Shown: positions 58,445 to 64,000 of the stretch, piece after piece
How the letters are laid out: the number at the start of each line of letters is the position of its first letter
Position numbering within the stretch: the first letter of the stretch is position 1
NCBI GenBank assembly: GCA_036276735.1
Contig: DASUOH010000037.1
Location: forward strand, 42,170-106,169
Origin: VRUE01 sp036276735
GTDB taxonomy: Bacteria; Actinomycetota; Thermoleophilia; Solirubrobacterales; 70-9
DNA: 64,000 bases
Direction of reading: 5' to 3'
The notes under the pieces: model-generated
What the model was told of the DNA's origin: nothing
What the model saw: the letters and a program-made list of their open reading frames with translations, nothing else
The model's database searches: none
Position numbers and translations under genes: made by a program

Positions 58445-59191
58445 GTGACCACGGTGCGCCTCGACATCGAATACGACGGCACGGAGTTCCGCGGCTGGGC
58501 CACCCAGCCGGGACTGCGGACCGTGCAGGGGGAGCTGGAGGCGGCGCTGGAGACCGTCCTGCGCGAACCGGTGAAGCTGACCGTCGCGGGCCGCACCGAC
58601 AGCGGCGTGCACGCGCTCGGGCAGGTCGCGAGCTTCGAGACCGAGGCGGAGCTGCCCCCGGACCTGGCCCGCAGCCTCAACGCGCTCTCGCCAGAGGACA
58701 TCGCGGTGACGGCGGCCGCGCCGGCGACCGACGGCTTCGACGCACGGCGCGACGCCCGCTCACGCAGCTACCTCTATCGGATGCTCGCCCGCCGCTCGCC
58801 AAGCCCTTTTGAGCGGAGCCGCGCCCTGTGGTGGCCACACCGACTCGACCGCGACGCCCTCGACGCCTGCGCCGCCGCCCTCGTCGGCACCCACGACTTC
58901 ACCGCCTTCACCCCGACCCAGACCGACCACGTCCGCTTCGAGCGCGATGTCCTCGCCGCCGCCTGGGAGGCCCAGCCGGTCCCGGGGGGCGAACTGCTCG
59001 CCTTCCGCATCACCGCCGACGCCTTCATGCGCAACATGGTCCGTGCCCTGGTAGGCACGATGCTCGCCGTCTCCTCCGCCCGCTTCACCGTCGAGGACTT
59101 CACCACCCTCCTGAAAGGAGCCGCCCGCTCCGAAGCCGGGGACACGGCCCCGCCCCACGGCCTATACCTGGAGTCGGTCTCCTACGAGTGA
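58445..59191 (+). CDS. truA: tRNA pseudouridine(38-40) synthase
   Basis: A 248-aa TruA with catalytic Asp in VAGRTDSGVHALGQVAS, DIEYDGTEFRGWATQPG at the start and FMRNMVRALVGTM near the end. It modifies positions 38-40 of the tRNA anticodon arm. GTG 58445 lies 7 nt after a weak -10-like box (CATACT). In many actinobacteria truA follows rplQ on the same strand; here it is convergent with it, separated by a palindromic element. Confidence 0.95.
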   Translation: MTTVRLDIEYDGTEFRGWATQPGLRTVQGELEAALETVLREPVKLTVAGRTDSGVHALGQVASFETEAELPPDLARSLNALSPEDIAVTAAAPATDGFDARRDARSRSYLYRMLARRSPSPFERSRALWWPHRLDRDALDACAAALVGTHDFTAFTPTQTDHVRFERDVLAAAWEAQPVPGGELLAFRITADAFMRNMVRALVGTMLAVSSARFTVEDFTTLLKGAARSEAGDTAPPHGLYLESVSYE

Positions 59192-59210
59192 ACCCTGTGA
59201 ACGGTTCAGA

Positions 59211-59326
59211 GGAGGGGTTGTGTGCCCCTCCGAACGGCTTGTACTTTTTTCGAGCCGCGCTTCGGGCGCCAGCCCTCCCACGTCACTTCGAAAAAAGTTG
59301 AGAGAGGAGGGGCACACAACCCCTCC
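59211..59326. repeat. Structured palindromic element, copy C
   Basis: Outer arms 59211-59231 and 59306-59326 are a 21-bp perfect inverted repeat. Inner arms ACTTTTTTCGA (59243-59253) and TCGAAAAAAGT (59288-59298) pair perfectly, with the CCG-to-TCG change of copies A/B compensated on the other side. The left inner block again reads CTTGTACTTTTT and the right block ends AAAAAGTTGAG. The central loop contains GGGC/GCCC. Located between convergent truA and rplQ. Confidence 0.82.
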
Positions 59327-59329
59327 CCG

Positions 59330-59683
59330 CTACACCAGCTCCAGGTAAACCATCTCCGTCGAGTCCGACTTCCGCGGCCCCAGCTTGACGATCCGCGTGT
59401 ACCCCCCGGGCCGCTCCACATACCGCGGCGCGACCTCCTCGAACAGCTTGTGCACGATGAACTTGTCGTTGTGCAGGCTGGCCAGCGCCTGGCGGCGAGC
59501 GTGCAGGCCGCCCCGCTTGGCCAGCGTGATCAGCTGCTCGACCTCGGGCTTCACCGCCTTGGCCTTCGCCTGGCTGGTTTCGATCCGCTCGTGCTCGATC
59601 AGCTGCTTGGAGAGGTTGGCGAGCAGCGACTGGCGGTGCGCCGCGTCGCGGCTCAGCTTGTTGCGCTTCTTGCGGTGCCGCAT
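59330..59683 (-). CDS. rplQ: 50S ribosomal protein L17
   Basis: A 117-aa L17 protein: MRHRKKRNKLSRDAAHRQSL at the start and LITLAKRGGLHARRQALASL in the middle, the core of the family. The C terminus (SDSTEMVYLELV) is normal. Last gene of the alpha operon, 28 bases after rpoA. Its stop lies 4 bases from the outer arm of palindromic element C, which probably ends transcription. Confidence 0.97.
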   Translation of the reverse strand: MRHRKKRNKLSRDAAHRQSLLANLSKQLIEHERIETSQAKAKAVKPEVEQLITLAKRGGLHARRQALASLHNDKFIVHKLFEEVAPRYVERPGGYTRIVKLGPRKSDSTEMVYLELV

Positions 59684-59711
59684 GGCCTTGCTCCCTCAGC
59701 CCGGCGCTTCC

Positions 59712-60698
59712 TCAGTCCGCGGCCAGGCTCAGGCCGCGCGATTCGAGCGTCTCGATGACTTCCTCGATCGACTTCGAGCCGAAGTTGGGGATCGCGTTGA
59801 GCTCGGTACGGGTCTTGCGCACCAGGTCGCCGACCGTCTGCACGCCGGCCCGCTTCAGGCAGTTGTAGGAGCGGACGCCGAGCTCGAGCTCCTCGATCAG
59901 GATCTCGTCGAGGCCGTTGCTCGCCGCTACACCCGCGCCGTCGCTGACCGCGCCGCCGAGCCCGTCGGCGGGCAGGGCCGGCGTCGCATCGCGGGCGGTG
60001 AGCTCTTCGACGCGGTCGGGATCGGTGAAGATCGCCAGCGTCTTGATCAAGATCTCGGACGCCTCGCGCAGGGCGGCCTCCGGCTCGATCGAGCCGTCAG
60101 TCTCCAACTCGAGGGTCAGTTTGTCGAAGTCGGTGCGCTGCCCGACGCGCGCGCTGGCCACCGTGTAGGAGCAGCGACGGATCGGCGAGAAGATCGAGTC
60201 GATCGGGATGACGCCGATCGGGTGCTCGTCGGACTTGTTCTCTTCAGCCGGCGAGTAGCCGCGGCCCCGGCCGATCGTCAGGTAGACCTCGAGTTTGGTT
60301 TTTTTCTCGAGCGTCGCGATCGGGGCGTCGGGATTGAGGATCTCGACACCGGAAGGGAGATCGATGTCCTTAGCCTTGACCTCACCCGGCCCGGTGACGA
60401 CCAGCGGCGCCTCGACCTCGTCGGCGTCGGTGTGCATGCGCACGACGAGCTCCTTGAGGTTGAGGACGATGTCGGTGACGTCCTCTTTGACGCCCGGCAC
60501 GCTCGAGAACTCGTGCGCGACGCCCTCGATGCGAACGCTGGTGACGGCGGCGCCGCCCAGCGAGGAGAGCAGCACGCGGCGAAGGCCGTTGCCGAACGTG
60601 TAGCCGAAGCCCTTGTCCAGCGGCTCGATGGTGAAGGTGCCGCGGCGATCGTCGGCCTTGTCTGCGGTGATGCGGGGGACCTGGAAGTCAGTCGTCAT
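59712..60698 (-). CDS. rpoA: RNA polymerase subunit alpha
   Basis: A 328-aa alpha subunit. N-terminal dimerisation domain (FTIEPLDKGFGYTFGNGLRR, LLSSLGGAAVTSVRI) and C-terminal DNA-binding domain (IEELELGVRSYNCLKRAG, then VQTVGDLVRKT). ATG 60698 is preferred because it gives the normal MTTDFQVPRI start. It lies 40 bases downstream of rpsD in the operon. Confident. Confidence 0.97.
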   Translation of the reverse strand: MTTDFQVPRITADKADDRRGTFTIEPLDKGFGYTFGNGLRRVLLSSLGGAAVTSVRIEGVAHEFSSVPGVKEDVTDIVLNLKELVVRMHTDADEVEAPLVVTGPGEVKAKDIDLPSGVEILNPDAPIATLEKKTKLEVYLTIGRGRGYSPAEENKSDEHPIGVIPIDSIFSPIRRCSYTVASARVGQRTDFDKLTLELETDGSIEPEAALREASEILIKTLAIFTDPDRVEELTARDATPALPADGLGGAVSDGAGVAASNGLDEILIEELELGVRSYNCLKRAGVQTVGDLVRKTRTELNAIPNFGSKSIEEVIETLESRGLSLAAD

Positions 60699-60738
60699 GA
60701 GTTCCTTGCGTATGCGTGTTTCCGAATTTGAGGCCGGA

Positions 60739-61359
60739 CTACTTGGAGTACAGCTCGACGATGAGCTGCTCCTGGACCGGCGCCGAGATCTCCGCGCGCT
60801 CGGGGTAGCGGAGGATTTTGGCGGTAAGCGAGTCGTGGTCGGCCTGCAGCCAAGCGGGCACGGTCGAGACAAGCTCGGTCGCTTTGCGAATCGTGTCGGT
60901 GGCGGCTGAGCCTGACTTGATCGAGATCACGTCTTCGGGCCGCACCTGGTAGGAGGGCACGTCGACCCGGCGGCCGTTGATCATCCAATGGCCGTGGCGG
61001 ATCAGCTGCCGCGCCTGGCGGCGCGAGGCGGCGAAGCCGAGCCGGACGAGGACGTTGTCGAAGCGGGACTCGAGCAGTCGCAGCAGGTTCTCGCCGGTGA
61101 CGCCCTCCTGGCGCGAGGCCTTGTCGTAGTAGGCGCGGAACTGGTTCTCGAGCACCTGGTAGTAGCGGCGCGTCTTCTGCTTCTCGCGCAGCTGCACGCG
61201 GTACTCGGACTGGCGCATGCGGCCGCGACCGTGCTCGCCGGGCGGGTAGGAGCGACGCTCGACGCCGCATTTGTCGGTGAAGCAGCGCTCCCCCTTGAGA
61301 AAGAGCTTCTGCCCCTCGCGACGGCACTGCTTGCACTGGGCGCCGGTGTCGCGGGCCAT
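60739..61359 (-). CDS. rpsD: 30S ribosomal protein S4
   Basis: A 206-aa S4 with an N-terminal zinc-binding set (CKQCRREG and CFTDKCGV), as in Cys-containing S4 proteins, and an S4 RNA-binding domain (LDNVLVRLGFAASRRQARQL region). GGGAGG precedes ATG 61359, and this site is covered by a long-range inverted repeat (61361-61524) that spans the gap to rpsK; this may support autogenous control. S4 is a known translational repressor of the alpha operon. Confidence 0.96.
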   Translation of the reverse strand: MARDTGAQCKQCRREGQKLFLKGERCFTDKCGVERRSYPPGEHGRGRMRQSEYRVQLREKQKTRRYYQVLENQFRAYYDKASRQEGVTGENLLRLLESRFDNVLVRLGFAASRRQARQLIRHGHWMINGRRVDVPSYQVRPEDVISIKSGSAATDTIRKATELVSTVPAWLQADHDSLTAKILRYPERAEISAPVQEQLIVELYSK

Positions 61360-61360
61360 C

Positions 61361-61524
61361 AGCGATGCCTCCCTTCGCGGGAGTGCCGCGCAGCCGGCGA
61401 AAACCAAGCCAGGCAAGGACGCAGGGAGCGTGGCGCACTTGCAAAGTGCGCGAGCGACCGAGGACGCCGCATGGCGCCGGTTTGCAGACGGGTGAGGGGT
61501 GCTGCCGTGGAGGGAGGCATCGCT
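61361..61524. promoter_or_regulatory. Long-range inverted repeat across rpsK-rpsD gap (possible S4 autoregulatory leader)
   Basis: AGCGATGCCTCCCT (61361-61374) is exactly complementary to AGGGAGGCATCGCT (61511-61524). In the mRNA (minus strand) this pairs the rpsD ribosome site (GGGAGG) with sequence right at the rpsK stop. Between them is a small hairpin GCGCACTT/AAGTGCGC and a CTCCC/GGGAG hairpin that also covers the site. Confidence 0.6.
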
Positions 61525-61922
61525 TACACGCGCCTCCGCTTCTTGGGGCGGCAGCCATTGTGGGCCTGCGGCGAGACATCCTTGACGGTGGTTACTTCAA
61601 GGCCGGCAGCCTGCAGCGAGCGGATCGCCGTCTCACGGCCTGAGCCGGCGCCCTTGGCGAAGACCTCGACCTTTTCGAGCCCGTGTTCCATGCCCTTTTT
61701 GGCCGCCGCGTCGGCGGTCACCTGTGCGGCAAAGGGGGTCGACTTGCGGGACCCTTTGAAACCGGTCGAGCCGGCCGACTCCCAGGCGATCACGTTGCCC
61801 TGACGGTCGGTCAGGGTGACGATCGTGTTGTTGAAGGAGGTCTTGATGTGCGCCTGGCCGTAGGAGATGTTCTTTTTGACGCGGCGGCGAGTGCGCGCTT
61901 TGCCTGGTTTTTTCGCGGCCAT
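61524..61922 (-). CDS. rpsK: 30S ribosomal protein S11
   Basis: A 132-aa S11: KKNISYGQAHIKTSFNNTIV, TDRQGNVIAWESAG, FKGSRKSTPFAAQVTADAA and DVSPQAHNGCRPKKRRRV at the C terminus. Length normal. It follows rpsM with 7 bases between. Its stop is the edge of the inverted repeat that runs to rpsD. Confidence 0.97.
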   Translation of the reverse strand: MAAKKPGKARTRRRVKKNISYGQAHIKTSFNNTIVTLTDRQGNVIAWESAGSTGFKGSRKSTPFAAQVTADAAAKKGMEHGLEKVEVFAKGAGSGRETAIRSLQAAGLEVTTVKDVSPQAHNGCRPKKRRRV

Positions 61923-61929
61923 CCTCGCC

Positions 61930-62301
61930 CTATACCTTGCGCTTGCCTGCGACGCTCATCCGGCGCGGCCCCTTGCGGCCACGCGCGTTGGTCTTCGTCC
62001 GCTGGCCCCGAACCGGCAGGCCGCGGCGATGCCGCAGACCCCTGTAGGCGCCGATCTCCATAAGTCGTTTGACGTCCTGGGAGCGCTCGCGGCGCAGATC
62101 GCCCTCGACCTCGCGACGCTCGACCGCCTCGCGCAGTTTCATGACCTCGTCCTCGGTGAGGTCCTTGACGCTGGTATTGGGGTCGACCTTGGTCTCCGTG
62201 AGGATGTCGTTGGCAGTCGAGCGGCCGATGCCGAAGATGTAGGTGAGGCCGATCTCGACCCGCTTGTTGACCGGAATGTTGATTCCCGCGATGCGCGCCA
62301 T
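61930..62301 (-). CDS. rpsM: 30S ribosomal protein S13
   Basis: A 123-aa S13: MARIAGINIPVNKRVEIGLT, IFGIGRSTANDILTETKVDP and GAYRGLRHRRGLPVRGQRTK with the family end KGPRRMSVAGKRKV. It follows rpmJ after 9 bases. Normal length; confident. Confidence 0.97.
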   Translation of the reverse strand: MARIAGINIPVNKRVEIGLTYIFGIGRSTANDILTETKVDPNTSVKDLTEDEVMKLREAVERREVEGDLRRERSQDVKRLMEIGAYRGLRHRRGLPVRGQRTKTNARGRKGPRRMSVAGKRKV

Positions 62302-62310
62302 CCCGCTCTC

Positions 62311-62424
62311 CTAGCCCTGGCGCTGCTTGTGGCGCGGGTTCTGACAGATCACCAAAACGGCACCGTTGCGGCGGATGATCTTGCACTTTTCGCACATCGG
62401 CTTTACGGAAGCTCTGACCTTCAT
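62311..62424 (-). CDS. rpmJ: 50S ribosomal protein L36
   Basis: A 37-aa L36 of the zinc-binding type: MKVRASVKPMCEKCKIIRRN, then VICQNPRHKQRQG, giving Cys-x2-Cys-x12-Cys-x4-His. It is the first gene of the alpha operon here; infA, the usual neighbour, is not seen upstream. Upstream 62425-62551 holds hairpins (GACTCC/GGAGTC and CGGCCC/GGGCCG) and presumably the promoter. Confidence 0.95.
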   Translation of the reverse strand: MKVRASVKPMCEKCKIIRRNGAVLVICQNPRHKQRQG

Positions 62425-62551
62425 CGCTCCGGTCTCGTCTCGAATACAGGACTCCCGCCTGCCCCAGGAGTCGGGCAAGCAGGCACGACCGGCCCATCGG
62501 GCCGAACGGGAAAGATAGCAAGGGCCGCGCCGCGGCGACGGCCTCTCGCGC

Positions 62552-62848
62552 TCAGGCGGCGAGCCGCGCGCCGACGTCCAGCCGGACCGGCCGATCCGGG
62601 GCGGCGAGGGCGGCCCGCGAGATGGCGATCAGCGCTTCTGCGTCGAGTCGATTGCGCTCGGCGGCGACACGAAGTGAATCCTCGAATCCGTTGTCCGTCC
62701 CGATCACGTCGATCAGCGCAGGCCGGTTCTCGCAAAAGCTGATGATCACCCGCCCGCCTTCGATCACGTCGCTGCCGCCGGACAGGGGGCCCCCATCCTC
62801 AAGCGTGATCTGGATCGTGTCGGCTCGGCTCTCGTAATCGGCTTTCAT
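62552..62848 (-). CDS. DUF2283-like small protein, copy 2
   Basis: A 98-aa protein beginning MKADYESRADTIQITLEDGG and ending in ALIAISRAALAAPDRPVRLD, clearly related to copy 1 at 1837-2127 (matching MKA-x-YxS start and LDAEALIA-x-SRAA end). ATG 62848 is aligned with copy 1; ATG 62851 is 3 bases earlier and overlaps the DUF4258 stop. It forms a coupled pair with the upstream gene. It lies directly upstream of rpmJ with 127 bases between. Confidence 0.8.
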   Translation of the reverse strand: MKADYESRADTIQITLEDGGPLSGGSDVIEGGRVIISFCENRPALIDVIGTDNGFEDSLRVAAERNRLDAEALIAISRAALAAPDRPVRLDVGARLAA

Positions 62849-63057
62849 CATCTCCTCAGATCGTAGACGGTGATCAGTTCGCCGTTGTCGAGCGCGACGA
62901 TGGCGCAGTACAGGTTTCCACGCACCTCCGCGACGTACATCGGGTTCCCTTTCGAATCCTCGCCTCTCCGATTGCGCGGGGCCACCAGCGTGAGGATGTC
63001 GCCCCGGCCCAGCTTTTCGCGCCGCATACGATTCTTCGCGTGCCGGCTGAAACGCAC
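62848..63057 (-). CDS. DUF4258-like small basic protein, copy 2
   Basis: A 69-aa protein, MRFSRHAKNRMRREKLG then PRNRRGEDSKGNPMYVAEV, of the DUF4258 type. GTG 63057 has AAGGGGGC just upstream. It overlaps or abuts its partner at 62848. Identity with copy 1 is strong in the first 15 residues only, so duplication was old or the copies were acquired separately. Role as small toxin inferred from module form. Confidence 0.78.
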   Translation of the reverse strand: MRFSRHAKNRMRREKLGRGDILTLVAPRNRRGEDSKGNPMYVAEVRGNLYCAIVALDNGELITVYDLRR

Positions 63058-63094
63058 GCCCCCTTAAGGGCTGGGGTCGCAGATCTCTCCCCCT

Positions 63095-63763
63095 TCAGCT
63101 CGTAACCAGGGCGATCATGAACCCGTCGTAGCCCTTGCCGCCGACCGTCTGGATCGTCGTTCCCTCGACCCGCGGATCGGCCTCGATCATCTCGTGCAGG
63201 CGCCGCTGCGCCTCGATTTTGGGATCCGTGTTCTGGGCATCGGCCAAGGCGCCGTCCCGCACGACGTTGTCGGCGACGATCAGCCCGCCTGGCCGAGTCC
63301 GCTCCAGCGCCCACTCGAAGTAGGCGGGGGTGTTCGCCTTGTCGGCGTCGATGAAGGTGAGGTCGAGCGGTCCGATTTCTTCGTCGACCAGCCGCGGCAG
63401 CGAGTCGAGTGCCGGACCCGCCCGGAGGTCGACCAGGTGGTCGAGCCCGGCCGCAGCGAGATTCCGCCGCGCCACCTCCGCGTAGGCCGGATCGGCCTCT
63501 AACGTGGTCAGCCGCCCGTCGGCCGGCAGCCCCCGCGCGAGCCAAATCGTGCTGTAGCCGCCCAGCGTCCCGAACTCGAGAATCGTCCGCGCCCCGGTCG
63601 CCCGAACGAGCAGCTGCAGCAGCTTCCCCTGCGGAGGCGAGACCTGGATCTCCGGCAGCCCCGCCTCGGCACTGGCCCTCAGCGCGGCTTCGAGCACCTC
63701 GTCGTGAGGCGCAAGCAAGCTAGCGACGTAGTCATCGACGGCCGCCCACCGCTCCTCGCTCAT
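63095..63763 (-). CDS. Class I SAM-dependent O-methyltransferase (caffeoyl-CoA/catechol type)
   Basis: A 222-aa methyltransferase: PPQGKLLQLLVRATGARTIL, EFGTLGGYSTIWLARGL (SAM loop), IDADKANTPAYFEWAL and VADNVVRDGALAD, matching the cation-dependent O-methyltransferase family. DADK and DN supply the metal ligands. ATG 63763 gives the conserved start; an upstream ATG (63823) adds a basic tail. Substrate probably a small catechol or phenol. A palindrome and IS end follow upstream. Confidence 0.9.
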   Translation of the reverse strand: MSEERWAAVDDYVASLLAPHDEVLEAALRASAEAGLPEIQVSPPQGKLLQLLVRATGARTILEFGTLGGYSTIWLARGLPADGRLTTLEADPAYAEVARRNLAAAGLDHLVDLRAGPALDSLPRLVDEEIGPLDLTFIDADKANTPAYFEWALERTRPGGLIVADNVVRDGALADAQNTDPKIEAQRRLHEMIEADPRVEGTTIQTVGGKGYDGFMIALVTS

Positions 63764-63789
63764 GGCGGGATCATGACGGGCGCGTGAAG

Positions 63790-63855
63790 GGGCGTCGGGA
63801 GTCCTCCCGACGAATGTCCCCAAAAAGCAATTCGGAGGGAGGGCTCCCGACGCCC
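63790..63855. repeat. Nested palindrome next to IS end
   Basis: Arms 63790-63808 and 63837-63855 pair at 18 of 19 positions (GGGCGTCGGGAG core). Inside, CGAAT (63811-63815) pairs with ATTCG (63830-63834), with a CCCCAAAAAG loop. The right outer arm ends one base before the probable IS boundary at 63857. Confidence 0.7.
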
Positions 63856-63856
63856 T

Positions 63857-64000
63857 ACCCCTAGATGAGTAGTTCCACGGCTCAGGCCACGTAGTCGACC
63901 AGCGTTCGCGAAGGGCGCCCGAGCTGGTGGTTGAGTGAGATTGCCGCAGCGAGCGCCAGGAGGCGGCTGGCGATGCGGGCCCGCAGGCCGCGAAGGGTGC
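63857..64000 (-). mobile_element. Partial insertion sequence (left end in window)
   Basis: ACCCCTAGATGAGTAG begins at 63857 and may be the terminal inverted repeat (IS982-family ends begin ACCC). The transposase 3' end lies inside it. The other end is beyond the window, so boundaries and target duplication cannot be confirmed. Confidence 0.45.
63882..64000 (-). CDS. Transposase C-terminal part (cut by window edge)
   Basis: The minus strand from the window edge to TGA at 63884-63882 reads LRGLRARIASRLLALAAAI and then SLNHQLGRPSRTLVDYVA, a typical transposase C terminus with the LNxxLGRP pattern, probably IS982-like. About 39 codons are visible. The rest lies outside the window, so intactness cannot be judged. 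Confidence 0.65.
   Translation of the reverse strand, partial: TLRGLRARIASRLLALAAAISLNHQLGRPSRTLVDYVA

Noticed and set aside
1..64000. CRISPR array, prophage or rRNA operon
   Set aside because: No regularly spaced direct repeats, phage structural genes or rRNA sequence seen anywhere in the window.

Overview
The window is very GC-rich chromosomal DNA from a free-living Actinomycetota. An F420-type luciferase-like oxidoreductase, SigB/RsbW/STAS stress signalling, an NAD-dependent LigA, Cys-containing S4 and L36 proteins and many genes that look leaderless (a TAnnnT box 6-8 nt before the start codon) all fit. The combination suggests the class Thermoleophilia (Solirubrobacterales-like); that placement is inference. 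No rRNA, CRISPR array or prophage was seen. One tRNA (Pro, CGG) and the end of one insertion sequence are present.

Layout. 1-6 kb: a cut-off flavin reductase, bioA, a DUF4258/DUF2283 pair, an ECF sigma factor with a DUF4349 membrane partner, a NUDIX hydrolase and LemA. 6-8 kb: rubredoxin and a GMC oxidoreductase flanked by two inverted copies of a structured palindromic element. 8-13 kb: superoxide dismutase, a SigB-family sigma factor, an RsbW-like kinase and two STAS antagonists. 12.9-23 kb: a tightly overlapping eight-gene operon for a heptose-containing glycan. It carries the GmhA, HldE and GmhB activities, with GmhA and GmhB each fused to a glycosyltransferase, plus two GT9 enzymes, another glycosyltransferase, an SDR and a carbamoyltransferase. 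23-26 kb: a SpoIIE phosphatase and a MEDS-histidine-kinase-like ATPase that belong to the same stress logic. 26.0-26.5 kb: a scar of truncated HicB-like, UdgX and topoisomerase IB fragments. 26.5-34 kb: small stress and housekeeping genes (sulfotransferase, nucleotidyltransferase, metallophosphoesterase, Vms1-like protein, DUF72, LLM oxidoreductase, ferritin-like protein). 34.7-38.3 kb: a sulfate ABC transporter. 38-47 kb: DsbA-like protein, acyl-CoA synthetase, patatin, DacB, LigA and SurE. 47.5-54.7 kb: a second glycan region (two GT2 enzymes, Gfo/Idh, phosphodiesterase, flavin mutase-like enzyme, polytopic membrane protein). 54.7-58.4 kb: a ferric iron ABC transporter around a DtxR/IdeR-like box. 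58-62.4 kb: truA facing the alpha ribosomal operon (rpmJ-rpsM-rpsK-rpsD-rpoA-rplQ). 62.5-64 kb: a second DUF4258/DUF2283 pair, an O-methyltransferase and an IS end.

The two most interesting signals are (1) a set of nested inverted repeats scattered across the window. Three of them share a conserved inner core while their outer arms differ in sequence yet stay self-complementary, and one sits in frame inside hldE. (2) The heptose operon, in which sugar-nucleotide synthesis enzymes are fused to the transferases likely to use their product, in a lineage usually thought to lack lipopolysaccharide.
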